From: Halorubellus salinus | Lineage (GTDB): Archaea > Halobacteriota > Halobacteria > Halobacteriales > Natrialbaceae | Assembly (NCBI RefSeq): GCF_020567525.1 | Contig: NZ_JAJCVI010000001.1 | Location: 248,001 to 312,000, forward strand | Length of the DNA stretch: 64,000 nt | Direction of reading: 5' to 3' | Shown: piece after piece, positions 1 through 7,467 of the stretch | Layout of the letters: every line of letters begins with the position of its first letter | Position numbering within the stretch: the first letter of the stretch is position 1 | Position numbers and translations under genes: made by a program | Notes under the pieces: model-generated | What the model was told of the DNA's origin: nothing | Database searches by the model: none | What the model saw: the letters and a program-made list of their open reading frames with translations, nothing else

Positions 1-328
1 ACGCCCCGTCGTCGTAGACCACTTGCGCGGTCTCCGCGAGCACGTCGCAGATACCGTCGAGGTCGGAGTCGACAGACAGCGCGGGGCTCGCAGACACCAC
101 GCCGAACGTGTCCGCCGCCGCCTCCGCGACCGCCGTGACGTCGTCCTCCGTGGTGTGGACGCGCGGCCGCGACCACGTCAACTCGACGTCGCCGTCGAGC
201 CCGCGGTCGGCGAGGATGGCGCGCAGGTTCTCCCCCAGGCGGTGCTCCATGTCGCGCTTCACGCCACGGGACTTCGACCCCATGTCGCCGTGCCGTACCA
301 GCACCACGTCCGCGCCGGGAGGCTGCAT
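1..328 (-). CDS. thiI: ThiI, tRNA 4-thiouridine synthase / thiamine sulfurtransferase (5' part)
   Basis: Only the N-terminal 109 residues lie in the window; the gene runs off the left edge. The start MQPPGADVVLVRHGDMGSKS, followed by a region with the layout of a THUMP domain (RMEHRLxENLRAILADRG in general form), matches haloarchaeal ThiI. ThiI transfers sulfur to uridine-8 of tRNA. Archaeal members often lack the rhodanese domain, which cannot be judged here because the C-terminus is missing. The ATG at 326-328 is the first in-frame start. A second ATG seven bases upstream is out of frame. Confidence 0.85.
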   Translation of the reverse strand, partial: MQPPGADVVLVRHGDMGSKSRGVKRDMEHRLGENLRAILADRGLDGDVELTWSRPRVHTTEDDVTAVAEAAADTFGVVSASPALSVDSDLDGICDVLAETAQVVYDDGA

Positions 329-451
329 CACCCATCCGTATCCCACGCCCAGCAAAACGCGTGTCGGTCCGCGCGTCGACCCGAACGCCGGTCCCAGCCG
401 CGGCGGTGGCCTGCCCAAAGGCACTTACAGGAACGCGGTCACGCTCGGTGT

Positions 452-709
452 ATGAGCCGCCGCCCTCTCCCCTCCACCCTCAGCAGCCCGCTCCCCGCGA
501 CCGACTCGCCGTCAGTCGACGGGCGCGACGACGCATTCGCGAACGAAGACGCGAACGCGACCGCAGACGCGGACGCTCTCACCCCGATACGGTCACCGGG
601 ACCGCATCACGCCGTCGTCGAGAACGACACCGACGGGACGCGCTCGGTCGCCGTCACCGTCACGCGCAGCGACCGCAGCGAGGTCGTCCACACCCTCCAC
701 CACGCATGA
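452..709 (+). pseudogene. Decayed paralogue of the tandem lipoprotein family
   Basis: An 85-codon frame starts MSRRPLPSTLSS. It keeps a VENDTDGTRSVAVTVTRSD block that resembles the VENEAATTHQIAVTVTQ block of the next gene, and an EVVHTLHH stretch like its EVVHESTHEL. It has lost the lipobox cysteine and ends where the intact family members would continue to the CY motif. Its TGA overlaps the ATG of the following gene by four bases. I read it as a truncated, decaying family member. It could still be expressed as a short secreted or cytoplasmic peptide. Confidence 0.5.
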
Positions 710-1224
710 ACCGACGAACCCTCCTCCTCGGCACGCTCGCAGTGGTCTCGAGCACCGCAGGCTGCCTCGAATCCGCGAAAGACTCGGGGACGACGGAAAT
801 GGGCACGACCGACGACTCCGGGACGACGGAAATGGGCACGACCGACGACTCGACGACAGAAATGGGCACGACCGACGACTCGACGACGGTCCACGCGATG
901 GACGCTCCCGACCCGGACCACGCCATCTGGGTGGAGAACGAGGCGGCCACCACCCACCAGATTGCCGTGACCGTCACGCAGCACGTCGACGACGGCCCGG
1001 ACGAGGTCGTCCACGAGTCCACGCACGAACTCCAGCCGAAGGGGTCGGAGTACGTCTACAACCTCAATGAGGCGAATCCGGACGGGGTCGAGCGGTTCAA
1101 AATCACCGGAGAAACGGGCGAGCAGACCGCCTCGCGGTTCATGGCGACCAGCAAGTGCTACACCGACTGCGGTATCGTCCTCAGAGAGCGCGGCGAACTC
1201 GTCGTCGAACGCCCCATCTGTTGA
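706..1224 (+). CDS. Small Tat lipoprotein with threonine-rich linker (tandem family copy 1)
   Basis: 172 residues. The N-terminus MNRRTLLLGTLAVVSSTAGC has a twin-arginine motif and a lipobox ending at Cys20, so the mature protein should be lipid-anchored outside the cell membrane. A linker of GTTEMGTTDDS repeats (coded by 782-877) leads to a compact beta-rich domain of about 110 residues. That domain carries a central KCY motif and a C-terminal cysteine (ERPIC). The same two cysteines recur in the two intact neighbours, which suggests a disulfide. Function is unknown. The start is chosen for the Tat motif. Confidence 0.75.
   Translation: MNRRTLLLGTLAVVSSTAGCLESAKDSGTTEMGTTDDSGTTEMGTTDDSTTEMGTTDDSTTVHAMDAPDPDHAIWVENEAATTHQIAVTVTQHVDDGPDEVVHESTHELQPKGSEYVYNLNEANPDGVERFKITGETGEQTASRFMATSKCYTDCGIVLRERGELVVERPIC
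782..877 (+). repeat. In-frame 33/33/30-bp tandem repeat in the lipoprotein linker
   Basis: Three consecutive units, 782-814, 815-847 and 848-877, encode S/D-GTTEMGTTDD. The third lacks one codon. The units are nearly identical at DNA level, so the expansion is recent or kept uniform by slippage or recombination. It lengthens the flexible linker between the lipid anchor and the folded domain. Confidence 0.85.
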
Positions 1225-1226
1225 GC

Positions 1227-1766
1227 ATGAACCGACGAACCCTCCTCGCGACGGCGACGAGCGCCCTCTCAAGCGTCGTGCTCGCAGGGTGTCTGACCGA
1301 CGACGAACCCGGCGCGTCCACGAGCGAGCGCTCCACGACGCCCCACGACGGCACCGAGACGGAACGCTCGGGGTCGGAGCCCAGCGGATCGTCGACGCCC
1401 ACGGAGACGACCGACGACGACTCGACGTGGTGGTCGGAGGCGGCGAACGAGCCAGACCCCTCGAAGGAGGTTCGAATCGGGAACGACGGCGAGGACGGCG
1501 TCGCACACTCCGTCGGTCTGGAGGTGTATCGCGAGGCGACCGGGACGGTCGTCCACGACGAGCGCCACGAGGTTCCCGCTGGCTCCGAGCTGGTCGCGTA
1601 CGACACCGCGGACGCGAACCCGGACGGCGTCGAGGCGTTCCGCATCACGTGCACGTTCGAGGACCAGACCGAGACCGTGACCATCGAGACGAGCGAGTGC
1701 TACGGCTGGGCCGAGTTCGTCGTCACGGCCGACGACGAACTCGACGGGACCTACACGATCTGCTGA
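1227..1766 (+). CDS. Small Tat lipoprotein (tandem family copy 2)
   Basis: 179 residues, starting two bases after the previous stop. MNRRTLLATATSALSSVVLA then GC gives a twin-arginine signal and lipobox. An acidic Ser/Thr-rich linker precedes a domain aligned with the neighbours: EVRIGNDGEDGVAHSVGLEV, then GVEAFRITCTFEDQ, the SECY motif and a final YTIC. This is a paralogue by tandem duplication; role unknown. It has one extra cysteine (ITC) compared with the other copies. Confidence 0.75.
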   Translation: MNRRTLLATATSALSSVVLAGCLTDDEPGASTSERSTTPHDGTETERSGSEPSGSSTPTETTDDDSTWWSEAANEPDPSKEVRIGNDGEDGVAHSVGLEVYREATGTVVHDERHEVPAGSELVAYDTADANPDGVEAFRITCTFEDQTETVTIETSECYGWAEFVVTADDELDGTYTIC

Positions 1767-1768
1767 GC

Positions 1769-1972
1769 ACGAACCGGCGAAGGCTCCTCGCTGGCGGGCG
1801 AACGACGGTGATTTCGCTCTCGCTCGCGGGACGTGTCGAGTCCGACGACGAACCGAACGCAGGGACCGAGCACAGCCACAGGCCATCGTTGGCTATCGGG
1901 ACGAAACCCGAAGGATATCTCTCGGAGGGATGGATAGGAACCGCCCGCAAAGATGTTAACATAAAAACTTAA
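1769..1972 (+). pseudogene. Remnant of a further lipoprotein paralogue
   Basis: Three bases after the previous stop the sequence reads ACG-AAC-CGG-CGA. This aligns with the ATG-AAC-CGA-CGA start of the family, with the ATG mutated to ACG. The translation TNRRRLLAGG...SLSLAGR shows the lipobox LAGC turned into LAGR. ESDDEPNAGTEH then matches the linker start of copy 2. The rest is unrelated and stops at 1972. With start codon and lipid-anchor cysteine both lost, this is a dead copy. Confidence 0.7.
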
Positions 1973-1996
1973 TCCAGTGCTGTCAAATCACCGAGT

Positions 1997-2476
1997 GTGA
2001 ACCGTCGCACCCTCGTCACATCGGTCGCAACGGTCGGAACGACCGCCGTCGCGGGCTGCTCCGGATTCCTCGACGGGAACGAGACCGGCGAGACGACGAA
2101 CGACCCCGCAACACCGGTGTTCTCGACCGCAGACGCTTCGGACCGCGAGCGAAGTCAGCCCGAGCAGGTCGACCACGAGCACCTCGTCGTCCTCAAGAAC
2201 CAGGCCGAAAGTCCTCGCGAGGTCCGATTGACCGTCTTCGACAGACGCCGAGGTGTGCAGGCGTACCTGCTGCAGTCGACGTACGAACCCGGGTTCGACG
2301 ACGCCGTCTACGACGTCGAGCACGCCGACCCCACGGGCATCCAGTCCTACGAGGTTCGAATCGAGGTCGACGACGAGACGGCGTCGACGGTCCTCTGGAC
2401 GAACCAGTGCTACGGCGACGCGACGCTCACCGTCACCGCCGACGGGGACGTCACCGCGACCGTCGACACCTGCTGA
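1997..2476 (+). CDS. Small lipoprotein (tandem family copy 3)
   Basis: 159 residues from a GTG start. The first residues (M)NRRTLVTSVATVGTTAVAGC give a Tat motif and lipobox. The domain shows HLVVLKNQAESPREVRLTVF, GIQSYEVRIEVDDE, the NQCY motif and the terminal VDTC, all parallel to copies 1 and 2. The upstream 1973-1996 is short and AT-rich and follows the decayed copy, so this gene may have its own promoter near 1957-1970, where the sequence is gttaacataaaaac. The function of the family is unknown. Confidence 0.75.
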   Translation: MNRRTLVTSVATVGTTAVAGCSGFLDGNETGETTNDPATPVFSTADASDRERSQPEQVDHEHLVVLKNQAESPREVRLTVFDRRRGVQAYLLQSTYEPGFDDAVYDVEHADPTGIQSYEVRIEVDDETASTVLWTNQCYGDATLTVTADGDVTATVDTC

Positions 2477-2506
2477 GAAGGAGTCACGCGTCGAGCGACG
2501 CCGTCG

Positions 2507-3727
2507 CTAGAACGTCGTGAGTTCGCCCTCGATGACGCTGCGCGTGACGTCCGTGACGTCCGCGAGTTCGCGGTCGACGATGCCCTCGACCTCGGGGCGG
2601 ACGTCGCTGATGGCGACGCCGTCCTCGGTGATGACGTGCGCGTCCGCGACGTGCGGCTGGTCGATCGGGCGTCCGATCTGGCTGAGGAGGCGGATGCGGA
2701 GGTCGCGGATGCCGTCGACCTCGGCGACGACCGCCTCGGCGATGCGCGTCGACAGGAGGTTGTAGATCTTCCCGATGTGGTTCACGGGGTTCTTCCCGGA
2801 CGTCGCCTCCATGCTCATCGAGCGGTTCGGCGTGATGAGGCCGTTCGCGCGGTTCCCACGGCCGACGGAGCCGTCGTCGCCCTGCTCCGCGCTCGTCCCG
2901 GTGGTGGTGAGGTAGATGGAGCCCTCCTCGAGGTCGTCGGCGGTGTTCACGTGGACGTTCACCTCGCGGTCGGTGTGCTCGTGCGCGACGTCGGTGACGA
3001 ACTCGCGGACGCCCTCGACGGCCTCGGTGTACTCCTCGAGACCGCCGACGTAGGAGTCGACCATCGCCGCGGCGACCGTGATGTCGATCTCGTCGCCCTC
3101 GCGCTTCCCCATGATCTTCACGTCCTGACCGAGTTCGGGGTTCGTCTCGTGGTACTCGCCGTTGAGGCGGCGTTCGGCCTCGTACACGATGGTCTCCGTC
3201 TGCGTCAGCGGCGCGTGCCCGACGCCGAAGCTCGTGTCGTTCGCCATCGGCACCGTCGCGCCGTCCTCGCCGAAGACCTCCTGGAGGTCGCCGGAGCCCT
3301 CACCGAGTTTGACGTCGACGACGATGTCGGTCCCGAACTCGAGTTCCGGGAAGTTCGCGTCGATGTAGTCCCGGGCGGCTTCGAGCGCGACGCGACCCGT
3401 GGGGATGTGGTGGACGACGCCGTCGTCGGTCTCGTACTCCTGTGTCGCGCGACCGACGATGAGGAGGTAGATGGGTTCGATGACCTCGCCGCCACCGAAC
3501 GCGGGCGCGGCGTTCCCCGCGACGAGCTGCGTCTCGTCGGTGTTGTAGTGCAGGACCTTCCCGACGCGGTCCAGGTACGTCTGCGCGAGCGCCTGCGAGA
3601 CGCTCTCGGCGATGCCGTCGCAGATGGAATCGGGGTGCCCGAGGCCCTTCCGCTCGACGATCTCGACCTCCTGGTCCTCGACGGCCAGTCGGTCGATGGG
3701 CTCCACGCGAATATTGCGGTCAGTCAT
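2507..3727 (-). CDS. mat: Archaeal S-adenosylmethionine synthetase
   Basis: 406 residues, full length for the archaeal AdoMet synthetase family, which is only distantly related to bacterial MetK. It makes S-adenosylmethionine from methionine and ATP in the cytoplasm. Diagnostic blocks are [18 protein letters not shown] near the N-terminus, [35 protein letters not shown], and [25 protein letters not shown]-like element (gttatagaaacc, minus strand, about 3752-3763) lies 25-36 bases before the ATG. It is transcribed alone and converges on the lipoprotein cluster. Confidence 0.96.
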   Translation of the reverse strand: MTDRNIRVEPIDRLAVEDQEVEIVERKGLGHPDSICDGIAESVSQALAQTYLDRVGKVLHYNTDETQLVAGNAAPAFGGGEVIEPIYLLIVGRATQEYETDDGVVHHIPTGRVALEAARDYIDANFPELEFGTDIVVDVKLGEGSGDLQEVFGEDGATVPMANDTSFGVGHAPLTQTETIVYEAERRLNGEYHETNPELGQDVKIMGKREGDEIDITVAAAMVDSYVGGLEEYTEAVEGVREFVTDVAHEHTDREVNVHVNTADDLEEGSIYLTTTGTSAEQGDDGSVGRGNRANGLITPNRSMSMEATSGKNPVNHIGKIYNLLSTRIAEAVVAEVDGIRDLRIRLLSQIGRPIDQPHVADAHVITEDGVAISDVRPEVEGIVDRELADVTDVTRSVIEGELTTF

Positions 3728-3815
3728 TGTCCAATTCCTACCCTGGCGCGGTTTCTATAACTTGCGGAAACGAACAGCGCCAAGAAGATTACTCCAGGTT
3801 ATTTCTGGTGGTCGT

Positions 3816-4541
3816 TCACGTCCCTGTCGTCCGCCAGGCTGCGGCGCGTTCGTCCACACGCTCCAGGAGGTCCCGCCTCAGGTACCCGACGACGGTGACG
3901 AGCACCAGCGCCGTCGCGAGCGCGACGAACGGCAGCACCTGCTCGCGAGCGAACTGGTCGCCCGCGAGCGCGACCGCCGCGAACGACGGAAACCGACCGA
4001 CGACGAGGAGCCCGAGGAACCGTCGCTCGCGTAGCTCCGAGAGGCCCGCGAGGAAGCAGATCGCGTCGTCCGGGAACGCCGGCAGGAGGAACACGACGAA
4101 CAGTGCCGCCTCGCCCTGCTCGTCGACGAACCCGTCGAATCCCTCGAGGACGTCGTCGGTCACCCAGGACTCGACCGCGCTGCGACCGTACGCTCGCGCC
4201 AGCCGGAACACGATCCAGCTCCCGGCGACCACGCCCACCATGCTGTAGGTCGTCCCCGCAATCGCGCCGAACAGGTAGCCAGCGAGGAACCCGAGCGTCT
4301 GCCCCGGAACCGGTGCGAGCACGACCTGTACGGCCTGTAGCGTCGTGTACGCGACGGGCGCCCACGGCCCGAACTCCCGAACCGTCTCGCGCGCCCACGC
4401 TGGCGAGAGCAGGACGCTCGCGTACTCGTGAACCACCCACGCGCTCGCGGCGAACGCGACGACCGTCGCGACCGTCGCGACGAGCGCCCGCCGCCGTGCC
4501 CGGTCGGACTCGAAGAACCGCTCGTCGCCGAGCATCGTCAT
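3816..4541 (-). CDS. VTT (SNARE-associated / TVP38-type) membrane protein
   Basis: 241 residues with about five hydrophobic segments. The family's re-entrant region is visible as VVLAPVPGQTLGFLAGYLFG followed by G-x-W-IVFRLARAYGR, and a second loop reads FLLPAFPDDAICFLAGLS. VTT/DedA-family proteins are membrane proteins thought to move or scramble lipids. The ATG overlaps the stop of the PHP gene (ATGA). It is the last gene of an operon with a PHP phosphoesterase and a CDP-alcohol phosphatidyltransferase, which supports a lipid role. A second ATG six bases downstream is possible. Confidence 0.85.
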   Translation of the reverse strand: MTMLGDERFFESDRARRRALVATVATVVAFAASAWVVHEYASVLLSPAWARETVREFGPWAPVAYTTLQAVQVVLAPVPGQTLGFLAGYLFGAIAGTTYSMVGVVAGSWIVFRLARAYGRSAVESWVTDDVLEGFDGFVDEQGEAALFVVFLLPAFPDDAICFLAGLSELRERRFLGLLVVGRFPSFAAVALAGDQFAREQVLPFVALATALVLVTVVGYLRRDLLERVDERAAAWRTTGT

Positions 4542-5221
4542 CGCGTCGTCCGCGTCTTCGCGTTCACCGCGAACTTCGCGACGTACGACCGCACGCTCGC
4601 CGTCCGCCCGTGCGCGCTCGTCCGGCCCTCGCGTATCGCGTCCAGTATCGGCTGGTAGTCCGCAACCGGGTCCGCCGCCGGGCGAACGTGGACTCGCGTG
4701 TAGCCGTCGCCGACGCGAGCCGGCCGGTGCGCGTCGCTCCCGCCGAGGCGAGTCCGGTCGTGTCGGCTCGCGAACGTCCGCGCCTGCCGATTCCGGTACC
4801 CGAGGACCGTACAGGCGTTGAACGTCTCCACCGCGTCGAGCGCGTCCGCGTCCCGCAGGACCTCGCGGCCGACGCCGTGACTCGACCGCCGGAACGGATG
4901 CGGTGCGACCGCGACACCGCCGCGGTCGTGCACCCAGTCGACCGTCCACGCGAACGAGCGCCCCTCGGGCGGGGTCGTCTCCACGCCGAGCGCGAGCAGG
5001 TGGCCACCGAGCGTCGATACCTCCACGCCCGGAATCGCGAACAGCCCGAACTCCGGCGCTCGCTCGACCGCGTACAGCGAGTGATCGACCGCGTCGTGGT
5101 CCGTCACCGCGAGCCCGTCCAAGCCCGCATCCGCCGCCGCCGCGAGCACATCTTCGACGGCCGCGTTCGAGTCCCAGGACCCCTCCGTGTGGACGTGCGG
5201 GTCGAAAGCGAGCGTCCTCAT
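4538..5221 (-). CDS. PHP-domain metal-dependent phosphoesterase
   Basis: 227 residues. FDPHVHTEGSWDS gives the first HxH metal site, AVTDHDAVDH the second, VEVST the acidic ligand, VAPHPF the third histidine and GGSDAHRP the C-terminal SDxH. All PHP catalytic motifs are therefore present. PHP proteins of this size hydrolyse phosphomonoesters or nucleotides; the substrate is not predictable. The gene overlaps its upstream and downstream neighbours by four bases each. A hydrolase between a phospholipid synthase and a VTT protein may act on a lipid head group or its precursor, which is inference. Confidence 0.88.
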   Translation of the reverse strand: MRTLAFDPHVHTEGSWDSNAAVEDVLAAAADAGLDGLAVTDHDAVDHSLYAVERAPEFGLFAIPGVEVSTLGGHLLALGVETTPPEGRSFAWTVDWVHDRGGVAVAPHPFRRSSHGVGREVLRDADALDAVETFNACTVLGYRNRQARTFASRHDRTRLGGSDAHRPARVGDGYTRVHVRPAADPVADYQPILDAIREGRTSAHGRTASVRSYVAKFAVNAKTRTTR

Positions 5222-5910
5222 GGGAGGACCGGCGCGTAGAGCGCCGCGAGGACGAGCAGGCAGACCACGCCCAGGAGGTAGTGCACGCGCTCGGTCTTCG
5301 GCGCGCGGTAGTCGGACACCATCAGCGGGCAGGCAGCGGCGACCGTCCCGGCGGCCAGCCAGCCGTTCCACGCCCCGACGTGGGTCGCGAGCACGACGTT
5401 TGCGACGACGACGAGGTGCGTGTGGACGACGGTCGTCCCGTGGTAGTGACTCGTCCCGTCCACGTCCACGAACCCCTCCTCGTTGTGGCGGATGAGCCGC
5501 AAGCCGCCGAACCCGATGACGAGGAAGCCGACGACCGCGCTGGCGAGGACGTTCGGGGCGAGCGCGTAGTGGAACAGGAGCGCGCCGGTGACGAGGTAGA
5601 CGAAGATGTCGATGAACGAGTCGACCTGTCGGCCGAGCTTGGAGTCGACGTCGAGGCGTCGCGCGAGCCACCCGTCGAGCTTGTCGAACGCGAACGCGAC
5701 GAAGGCGAGTGTCACCCCGAGCCGCGTCGCGCCATCGAGGAGCGCGAGTGCGGCGGTCCACGCCCAGAAGAGCGCGACGAGCGAGACGTAGTCCGCCGGG
5801 GTGAGGCGGTGGAGGATGTTCCCGGAGTCGTACCGGAAGCCGGTCCGTCGCGCGCCCTCGCCGAGCGTTCGATACGCCGCCGCCAGTGCACCGTCGGGGC
5901 CCGTTGACAT
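5218..5910 (-). CDS. CDP-alcohol phosphatidyltransferase family protein
   Basis: 230 residues, about six transmembrane segments. The catalytic signature D-x2-DG-x2-AR-x8-G-x3-D-x3-D is complete in DKLDGWLARRLDVDSKLGRQ followed by VDSFID. These integral membrane enzymes join an alcohol such as serine, glycerol phosphate or inositol phosphate to a CDP-lipid. The substrate cannot be told here. It heads the operon with PHP and VTT genes. Upstream lies an AT-rich stretch (5935-5990) with a TATA-like element about 30 bases before the ATG and an inverted repeat. Confidence 0.9.
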   Translation of the reverse strand: MSTGPDGALAAAYRTLGEGARRTGFRYDSGNILHRLTPADYVSLVALFWAWTAALALLDGATRLGVTLAFVAFAFDKLDGWLARRLDVDSKLGRQVDSFIDIFVYLVTGALLFHYALAPNVLASAVVGFLVIGFGGLRLIRHNEEGFVDVDGTSHYHGTTVVHTHLVVVANVVLATHVGAWNGWLAAGTVAAACPLMVSDYRAPKTERVHYLLGVVCLLVLAALYAPVLP

Positions 5911-5961
5911 CGTACGCGTGAACGCGCGGACGCTTGGACTATAATATCTTCGTATAGAATA

Positions 5962-5985
5962 AATATAGAGGCTATAGACTATATT
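5962..5985. promoter_or_regulatory. AT-rich inverted repeat upstream of the phosphatidyltransferase operon
   Basis: AATATAG (5962-5968) and CTATATT (5979-5985) are exact reverse complements with a 10-base spacer that itself holds CTATAG. The element overlaps the stop codon of the acetyltransferase and lies just upstream of the likely promoter of the phosphatidyltransferase gene (start 5910). It is a candidate operator, although AT-rich promoter DNA forms such repeats by chance. Confidence 0.35.
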
Positions 5986-6610
5986 CTCTGTCTCTGTGGA
6001 GTGGACCGTGGCGGCGCTCCCAGGCGAAGGCGCGATAGTAGGCCACTTCGTCCACCACGTCGAACCCGCGTGCCTCGAACGCCCGCTGGGACGGCACGTT
6101 GTCCTTCGCGACCAACGCGTACGCCGCGTCGACGCGGTCCTCGGCCGCGAACGAGAGCGCCCTCGCCAGCAACGCGGACCCGACGCCACGACCCCTGTCT
6201 TCGGGGTCGACGTAGAGATGCCAGAGGTACGCCCCGTCGAACCGCACCGTCGCCGCGAGCTCACCCACCTCCACCGGGCGCTCGAGCGTGAGGAACGCCC
6301 ATCCACGGACGGCGTCGACGTCACCCTCGCACAACTCGGCCGCCGGTCGCGCCCCGGCGTCGCGAGCGATCGCCACGAAATCGGCGGGCGCGAGGTCCTC
6401 GAAGTCCTCGTCGGGCTGCACGGACAGTTCGCTCGCCCGAACGATGTCCAGGGCGACGTCGTCGGGTGGCGACCGGTCCACCGACGCATCCGAGAGCGCC
6501 ACGGCGTACACGTACATCGACGTCCCGGTGACGCCGAGCGTGTCCAGCGCGTCGTAGAGCGCCCGGCCGAGCCACGTCCGCGTCACCCGATGAACGCCGA
6601 AGTCGACCAT
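5972..6610 (-). CDS. GNAT-family N-acetyltransferase
   Basis: 212 residues. The acetyl-CoA binding motif A is clear as WHLYVDPEDRGRGVGSALLA, followed by the NVPSQRAFEARGF motif B region typical of GNAT enzymes that acetylate amino groups. The first 60 residues are a separate N-terminal region seen in haloarchaeal versions. The substrate is unknown. The gene ends about 60 bases before the phosphatidyltransferase gene on the same strand but probably has its own promoter region at 6611-6712. Confidence 0.88.
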   Translation of the reverse strand: MVDFGVHRVTRTWLGRALYDALDTLGVTGTSMYVYAVALSDASVDRSPPDDVALDIVRASELSVQPDEDFEDLAPADFVAIARDAGARPAAELCEGDVDAVRGWAFLTLERPVEVGELAATVRFDGAYLWHLYVDPEDRGRGVGSALLARALSFAAEDRVDAAYALVAKDNVPSQRAFEARGFDVVDEVAYYRAFAWERRHGPLHRDREYSL

Positions 6611-6712
6611 CGTTCGTCCCTAGTCGGAACGGCCGTCACAATCAGTATTCCGGTGAGCTACCGAGATATGCACGAGAATACATATTCCGGGTGGGTGGTC
6701 GGGGGACTCCCG

Positions 6713-7309
6713 CTATTTCTCCTCGACGCCGAGCAGCAGGCCGAGGTACGACGTCCTGATCTGGTCGTCCGGGTCGAGGTTGAGCGCGCGGAGCGCGTCC
6801 GCGACCCGGTCGCGTGCGCCCTCGACGCCGGCCTCGTCCGTCTCCGTCTCCGCCTCGACGAACGTCCCGAGCCCTGCGACGTCGTCGACCGTCACGGTCA
6901 CGCCGTCGAGCCTCCAGAACTCGCGGCGCTTCGCGACCGTCGCCGCCGGCGAGAACCCGAGCTCGGCGAACACGCGCGCCATCGTCGCCCCGTCCGCGAC
7001 GCCCGTCTCGAACTCCTCTCTGGTCTTCGACTCGTCGTCCACGAGGGGGCCCTTGTACGTCACGCGAGTGTCGAACGCGCCGTCGTCGAGCGCGTCCGCC
7101 ACCGCCTCCACCCCCGGTGGCGCGTCCTCGCCGAGTTCGGTCTCTCGGCGAACGCGCAGCGCCTCGTCGGTCTCCGCGAACTCGCGATGGGGCGCGTCGT
7201 AGTACGTGTCCTCCTGGAACACCACGCGCGACCGCGACGCCCCAGCGTCGCGGAGTCGCGCCCGCACGTCGTCGCCGCCCGCTCGCACCTTCATCTCGAC
7301 CTCGTACAT
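6713..7309 (-). CDS. CYTH-domain protein (class IV adenylate cyclase / triphosphatase type)
   Basis: 198 residues starting MYEVEMKVRAG, which contains the family's ExExK signature at the very N-terminus. Further CYTH features are DTYYDAPHREF, ALRVRRE, VTYKGP, KRREFW and VTVDDVAGLGTFVEAE. CYTH enzymes bind triphosphates in a tunnel and act as triphosphatases or adenylate cyclases. Halobacterial members are usually labelled class IV adenylate cyclase without biochemical proof. The short start at 7309 is preferred because the ExExK motif must sit at the N-terminus. Confidence 0.88.
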   Translation of the reverse strand: MYEVEMKVRAGGDDVRARLRDAGASRSRVVFQEDTYYDAPHREFAETDEALRVRRETELGEDAPPGVEAVADALDDGAFDTRVTYKGPLVDDESKTREEFETGVADGATMARVFAELGFSPAATVAKRREFWRLDGVTVTVDDVAGLGTFVEAETETDEAGVEGARDRVADALRALNLDPDDQIRTSYLGLLLGVEEK

Positions 7310-7435
7310 ACAACGAGCACGTCGTGGAACCGGGAAAAACGTGGTCGTTCCCGGCGCAATCGTCCGACGAGTCCGCTCGTGCGACACGGTCGAATCCGTT
7401 CGCGCGAAGCGCACGCTCGCGGGTCGAAAACGTGG

Positions 7436-7444
7436 TTCTTAAAT
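7436..7444 (+). promoter_or_regulatory. TATA-like element of the FKBP gene
   Basis: TTCTTAAAT begins 32 bases before the ATG at 7468, with an A-rich stretch (gaaaacg) just upstream that could serve as BRE. The spacing predicts a leaderless or nearly leaderless transcript, the common haloarchaeal arrangement. Confidence 0.5.
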
Positions 7445-7467
7445 GCGGGCTGGGAGACGTATACGAC

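Noticed and set aside
2636-3760. Long plus-strand frame opposite the S-adenosylmethionine synthetase
   Set aside because: It is the antisense shadow of a well recognised gene; long shadows are expected in GC-rich DNA.
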